Made by a program: the position numbers and the translations under genes
Notes under the pieces: generated by a model
The model's database searches: none
Told to the model about the DNA's origin: nothing
Seen by the model: only the letters and a program-made list of their open reading frames with translations
Origin: Nitrococcus sp.
GTDB taxonomy: Bacteria; Pseudomonadota; Gammaproteobacteria; Nitrococcales; Nitrococcaceae
Length of the DNA stretch: 7,826 nt
Reading direction: 5' to 3'
Assembly: GCA_030452365.1 (NCBI GenBank)
Contig: JAKDMK010000100.1
Coordinates: forward strand, 1 to 7,826
Shown here: one piece after another, positions 7,090 through 7,826 of the stretch
Layout: the number at the start of each line of letters is the position of its first letter
Numbering within the stretch: position 1 is the stretch's first letter

Positions 7090-7325
7090 TCGGTCGGGCG
7101 GCGACGGGCGCGTTCGCGCAGGCTTTCAAACCAGGCTTCATCCATCACGCCCACTACCGGCGAGCTGGCCCCTGCCAGCAATTTCTGGCGCAACTGTTCA
7201 ATATCCCGTTGTTTGCGGATCAGCTCGCGCAGGTATTCGCTGGTGGAGGCATATCCCCGTGCAGTGACTTGTTCGTCGACGAACGCTTTCAGGTCATCTG
7301 GCAGCGAAATGTTCATGGTGCTCAT
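7086..7325 (-). CDS. parD: ParD-type ribbon-helix-helix antitoxin
   Basis: A 79-residue antitoxin from ATG 7325, or 76 residues if the ATG at 7316 is used. The N-terminus MNISLPDDLKAFVDEQV gives the DNA-binding beta strand (NISLP) and helix of the ribbon-helix-helix fold, followed by ARGYASTSEYLRELIRKQ, the standard ParD second helix. The C-terminal half (RQKLLAGASSPVVGVMDEAW onward) is the toxin-wrapping segment. Such antitoxins neutralise ParE and repress their own promoter. The frame stays open upstream to 7517, but that part is translated from the heptamer repeat and is not real. Neither ATG has a ribosome-binding site. A promoter predicted just upstream would start the transcript near 7326, so the message may be leaderless or nearly so. 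Confidence 0.92.
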   Translation of the reverse strand: MSTMNISLPDDLKAFVDEQVTARGYASTSEYLRELIRKQRDIEQLRQKLLAGASSPVVGVMDEAWFESLRERARRRPTE

Positions 7326-7332
7326 GTAGTCA

Positions 7333-7361
7333 ATGGTAGGCCGGATGGCAAAAATTGGCAA
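7333..7361 (-). promoter_or_regulatory. predicted sigma70 promoter of parDE
   Basis: On the minus strand, TTGCCA (7361-7356; 5 of 6 to TTGACA) is followed by exactly 17 bp and TACCAT (7338-7333; 4 of 6 to TATAAT). The predicted start is near 7326, at or next to the parD ATG. Confidence 0.5.
7346..7361. promoter_or_regulatory. candidate ParD operator: 10-bp-phased direct repeat
   Basis: TGGCAA occurs at 7346-7351 and again at 7356-7361, ten bases apart, so both copies face the same side of the helix. The second copy is the -35 element of the predicted parDE promoter. Ribbon-helix-helix dimers commonly bind such short repeats cooperatively, so this would fit autorepression by ParD. Binding is inferred. 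Confidence 0.4.
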
Positions 7362-7391
7362 TCCTTCTCCCCGGACGTTTCTTGCTTCCTC

Positions 7392-7418
7392 TCGCGGCGT
7401 TCGCGTTGTTCGCGGACG
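7392..7418. repeat. short 9-bp-period triplet with TCGCG core
   Basis: Three consecutive 9-mers start with TCGCG (7392, 7401 and 7410); the last four bases vary. It lies 11 bp before the heptamer array. It is short and GC-rich and could be chance. Confidence 0.4.
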
Positions 7419-7428
7419 ATCGTCTGTA

Positions 7429-7466
7429 GCGTGAGGCGTGAGGCGTGAGGCGTGAGGCGTGAGGCG
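7429..7466. repeat. perfect 7-bp tandem repeat (GCGTGAG), five copies
   Basis: Five exact copies of GCGTGAG run from 7429 to 7463, and a further GCG follows at 7464-7466. This is a simple tandem array without spacers, so it is not a CRISPR. It lies between the parDE promoter and the next + strand gene, outside any believable gene. Copy number in such arrays usually varies between strains through slippage. Confidence 0.95.
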
Positions 7467-7470
7467 GATA

Positions 7471-7526
7471 GTGTCCAATTTCGTGTCTCGGATCCCCAGT
7501 TTCCGATTCCCAGTCACGAGTCCCGT
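7471..7526. repeat. degenerate heptamers continuing the array phase
   Basis: Read in 7-base steps in phase with the perfect array, eight consecutive heptamers (first base at 7471) all begin with a purine then T and all have C as fifth base. The similar decamers GATCCCCAGT (7491) and GATTCCCAGT (7505) lie exactly 14 bp apart. This looks like a second, diverged heptamer family joined to the perfect one. Confidence 0.6.
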
Positions 7527-7577
7527 GCCCAGGTCGGCACTACGTCCGTCAAATAGCGACTATTGCGGAAAATCGGG

Positions 7578-7600
7578 TATGATAAGGCTATGTCTATCAT
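7578..7600 (+). promoter_or_regulatory. dyad (ATGATA-N10-TATCAT) over a -10-like hexamer
   Basis: TATGAT (7578-7583) matches the sigma70 -10 element at 5 of 6 positions, but no good -35 lies 16-18 bp upstream. It is overlapped by a perfect 6-bp inverted repeat, ATGATA at 7579-7584 and TATCAT at 7595-7600, whose half-sites are 16 bp apart centre to centre. This could be a repressor operator for the right-hand gene, with transcription starting near 7590. Confidence 0.35.
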
Positions 7601-7603
7601 GCT

Positions 7604-7624
7604 GTTGCCGTGAAAAACGGCAGC
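7604..7624 (+). other. hairpin in the 5' leader of the right-hand gene
   Basis: GTTGCCGT and ACGGCAGC can pair over 8 bp (one G-U) around the loop GAAAA. It lies 26 nt before the ATG at 7651 and leaves the ribosome-binding site free. There is no T-run, so it is not a terminator. It may stabilise the leader or be a protein-binding structure. Confidence 0.4.
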
Positions 7625-7650
7625 TCGTGGCCGCCCCTGCGGAGATCGCG

Positions 7651-7826
7651 ATGTCCCTCTCCCCCGAAACCCGTGCAAACCTCAAACGCCTGTACAACGC
7701 GTTGGCGGACCGCGTATTGAAGCCGGATGACCCGGCTTACGTGGCGCAAGTCAACTGCCAGGGTGTCCATGACGCGGTCGCGGTGATCGCGAACGGGATT
7801 GACTTCCAGGAGGGTGGCGGCGTCAG
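7651..7826 (+). CDS. N-terminal part of a cytoplasmic protein, possibly a P-loop ATPase (runs off the window)
   Basis: The frame is open from ATG 7651 to the window end, 58 full codons. A good GGAGA (7641-7645) sits 5 nt upstream, which fixes the start. The protein begins MSLSPETRANLKRLYNALAD, then RVLKPDDPAYVAQVN, and reaches DAVAVIANGIDFQEGGGV at the edge. It is soluble, with no signal peptide or membrane helix. The pattern of a short helix with LKRLYNAL, then P-D-D-P-x-Y-V, then a helix and I-D-F-x-E-G-G resembles, from memory, the stretch just before the Walker A loop in some bacterial AAA/P-loop ATPases. The loop itself would lie outside the window, so this is a guess. It is divergent from parDE. 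Confidence 0.7.
   Translation, partial: MSLSPETRANLKRLYNALADRVLKPDDPAYVAQVNCQGVHDAVAVIANGIDFQEGGGV

Larger units (their letters stand above)
7326..7650. other. 325-bp intergenic region between parD and the last gene
   Basis: No convincing protein gene is seen here. From left to right it holds the parDE promoter with its direct repeat, the 9-bp triplet, the perfect and degenerate heptamer repeats, and a short inverted repeat AATAG-CGA-CTATT (7552-7564). A dyad over a -10-like hexamer, an 8-codon micro-ORF, a hairpin and the ribosome-binding site of the right-hand gene follow. parDE and the last gene are divergent, so it must carry two promoters. Confidence 0.7.

Noticed and set aside
7429..7466. 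Possible CRISPR array
   Set aside because: The units are 7 bp and directly adjacent, with no spacers.
7326..7517. 64-residue N-terminal extension of ParD
   Set aside because: It translates the heptamer repeat (LTPHASRLTPHA); ParD proteins start at the MNISLPDD block.
7552..7564. OxyR binding site (ATAG and CTAT half-sites)
   Set aside because: The half-sites are 3 bp apart instead of the usual 7, and no second pair in proper phase was found.

Overview
The window is GC-rich and densely packed. It carries a close homologue of oxyR with both redox cysteines, a standard-length uvrD and a DUF2782 gene. That combination points to a gammaproteobacterial chromosome, possibly of the purple-sulfur or Ectothiorhodospira-like kind. 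This is inferred from protein similarity; there is no rRNA or other taxonomic marker in the window.

Left part (1-2209, + strand): three closely packed genes. The first encodes a small membrane protein with a YVGPGAG motif. The second encodes a membrane protein whose N-terminal layout (membrane helix, charged coiled coil, membrane helix) resembles the EMC3/TMCO1/Oxa1-like family, followed by an extra domain and a last membrane helix. The third encodes a PAPS-dependent sulfotransferase that starts at TTG inside the end of the second gene. Together they look like an undescribed envelope-associated unit. Next, after a 133 bp gap, come a LOG-family Rossmann protein gene and, 9 bp on, a secreted DUF2782 gene (2343-3463, + strand).

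Middle (3515-6721, - strand): uvrD (DNA helicase II) lies downstream of oxyR (peroxide-sensing LysR-type regulator). uvrD converges on the DUF2782 gene. Its best start is a GTG at 5683, which gives the same length and Walker A lysine position as E. coli UvrD.

Right part (6763-7826): a parDE-type toxin-antitoxin pair sits directly upstream of oxyR on the same strand, with only 41 bp between the parE stop and the oxyR start. The pair has a plausible sigma70 promoter that leaves almost no leader, and a 10-bp-phased direct repeat inside that promoter that could be the ParD operator. Upstream, 7326-7650 has no convincing protein gene. It holds a perfect five-copy 7-bp tandem repeat that decays into degenerate heptamers in the same phase, then a dyad over a -10-like hexamer, a hairpin and a ribosome-binding site. 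These lead into a + strand gene that runs off the window. No CRISPR, tRNA, rRNA or transposase was seen.
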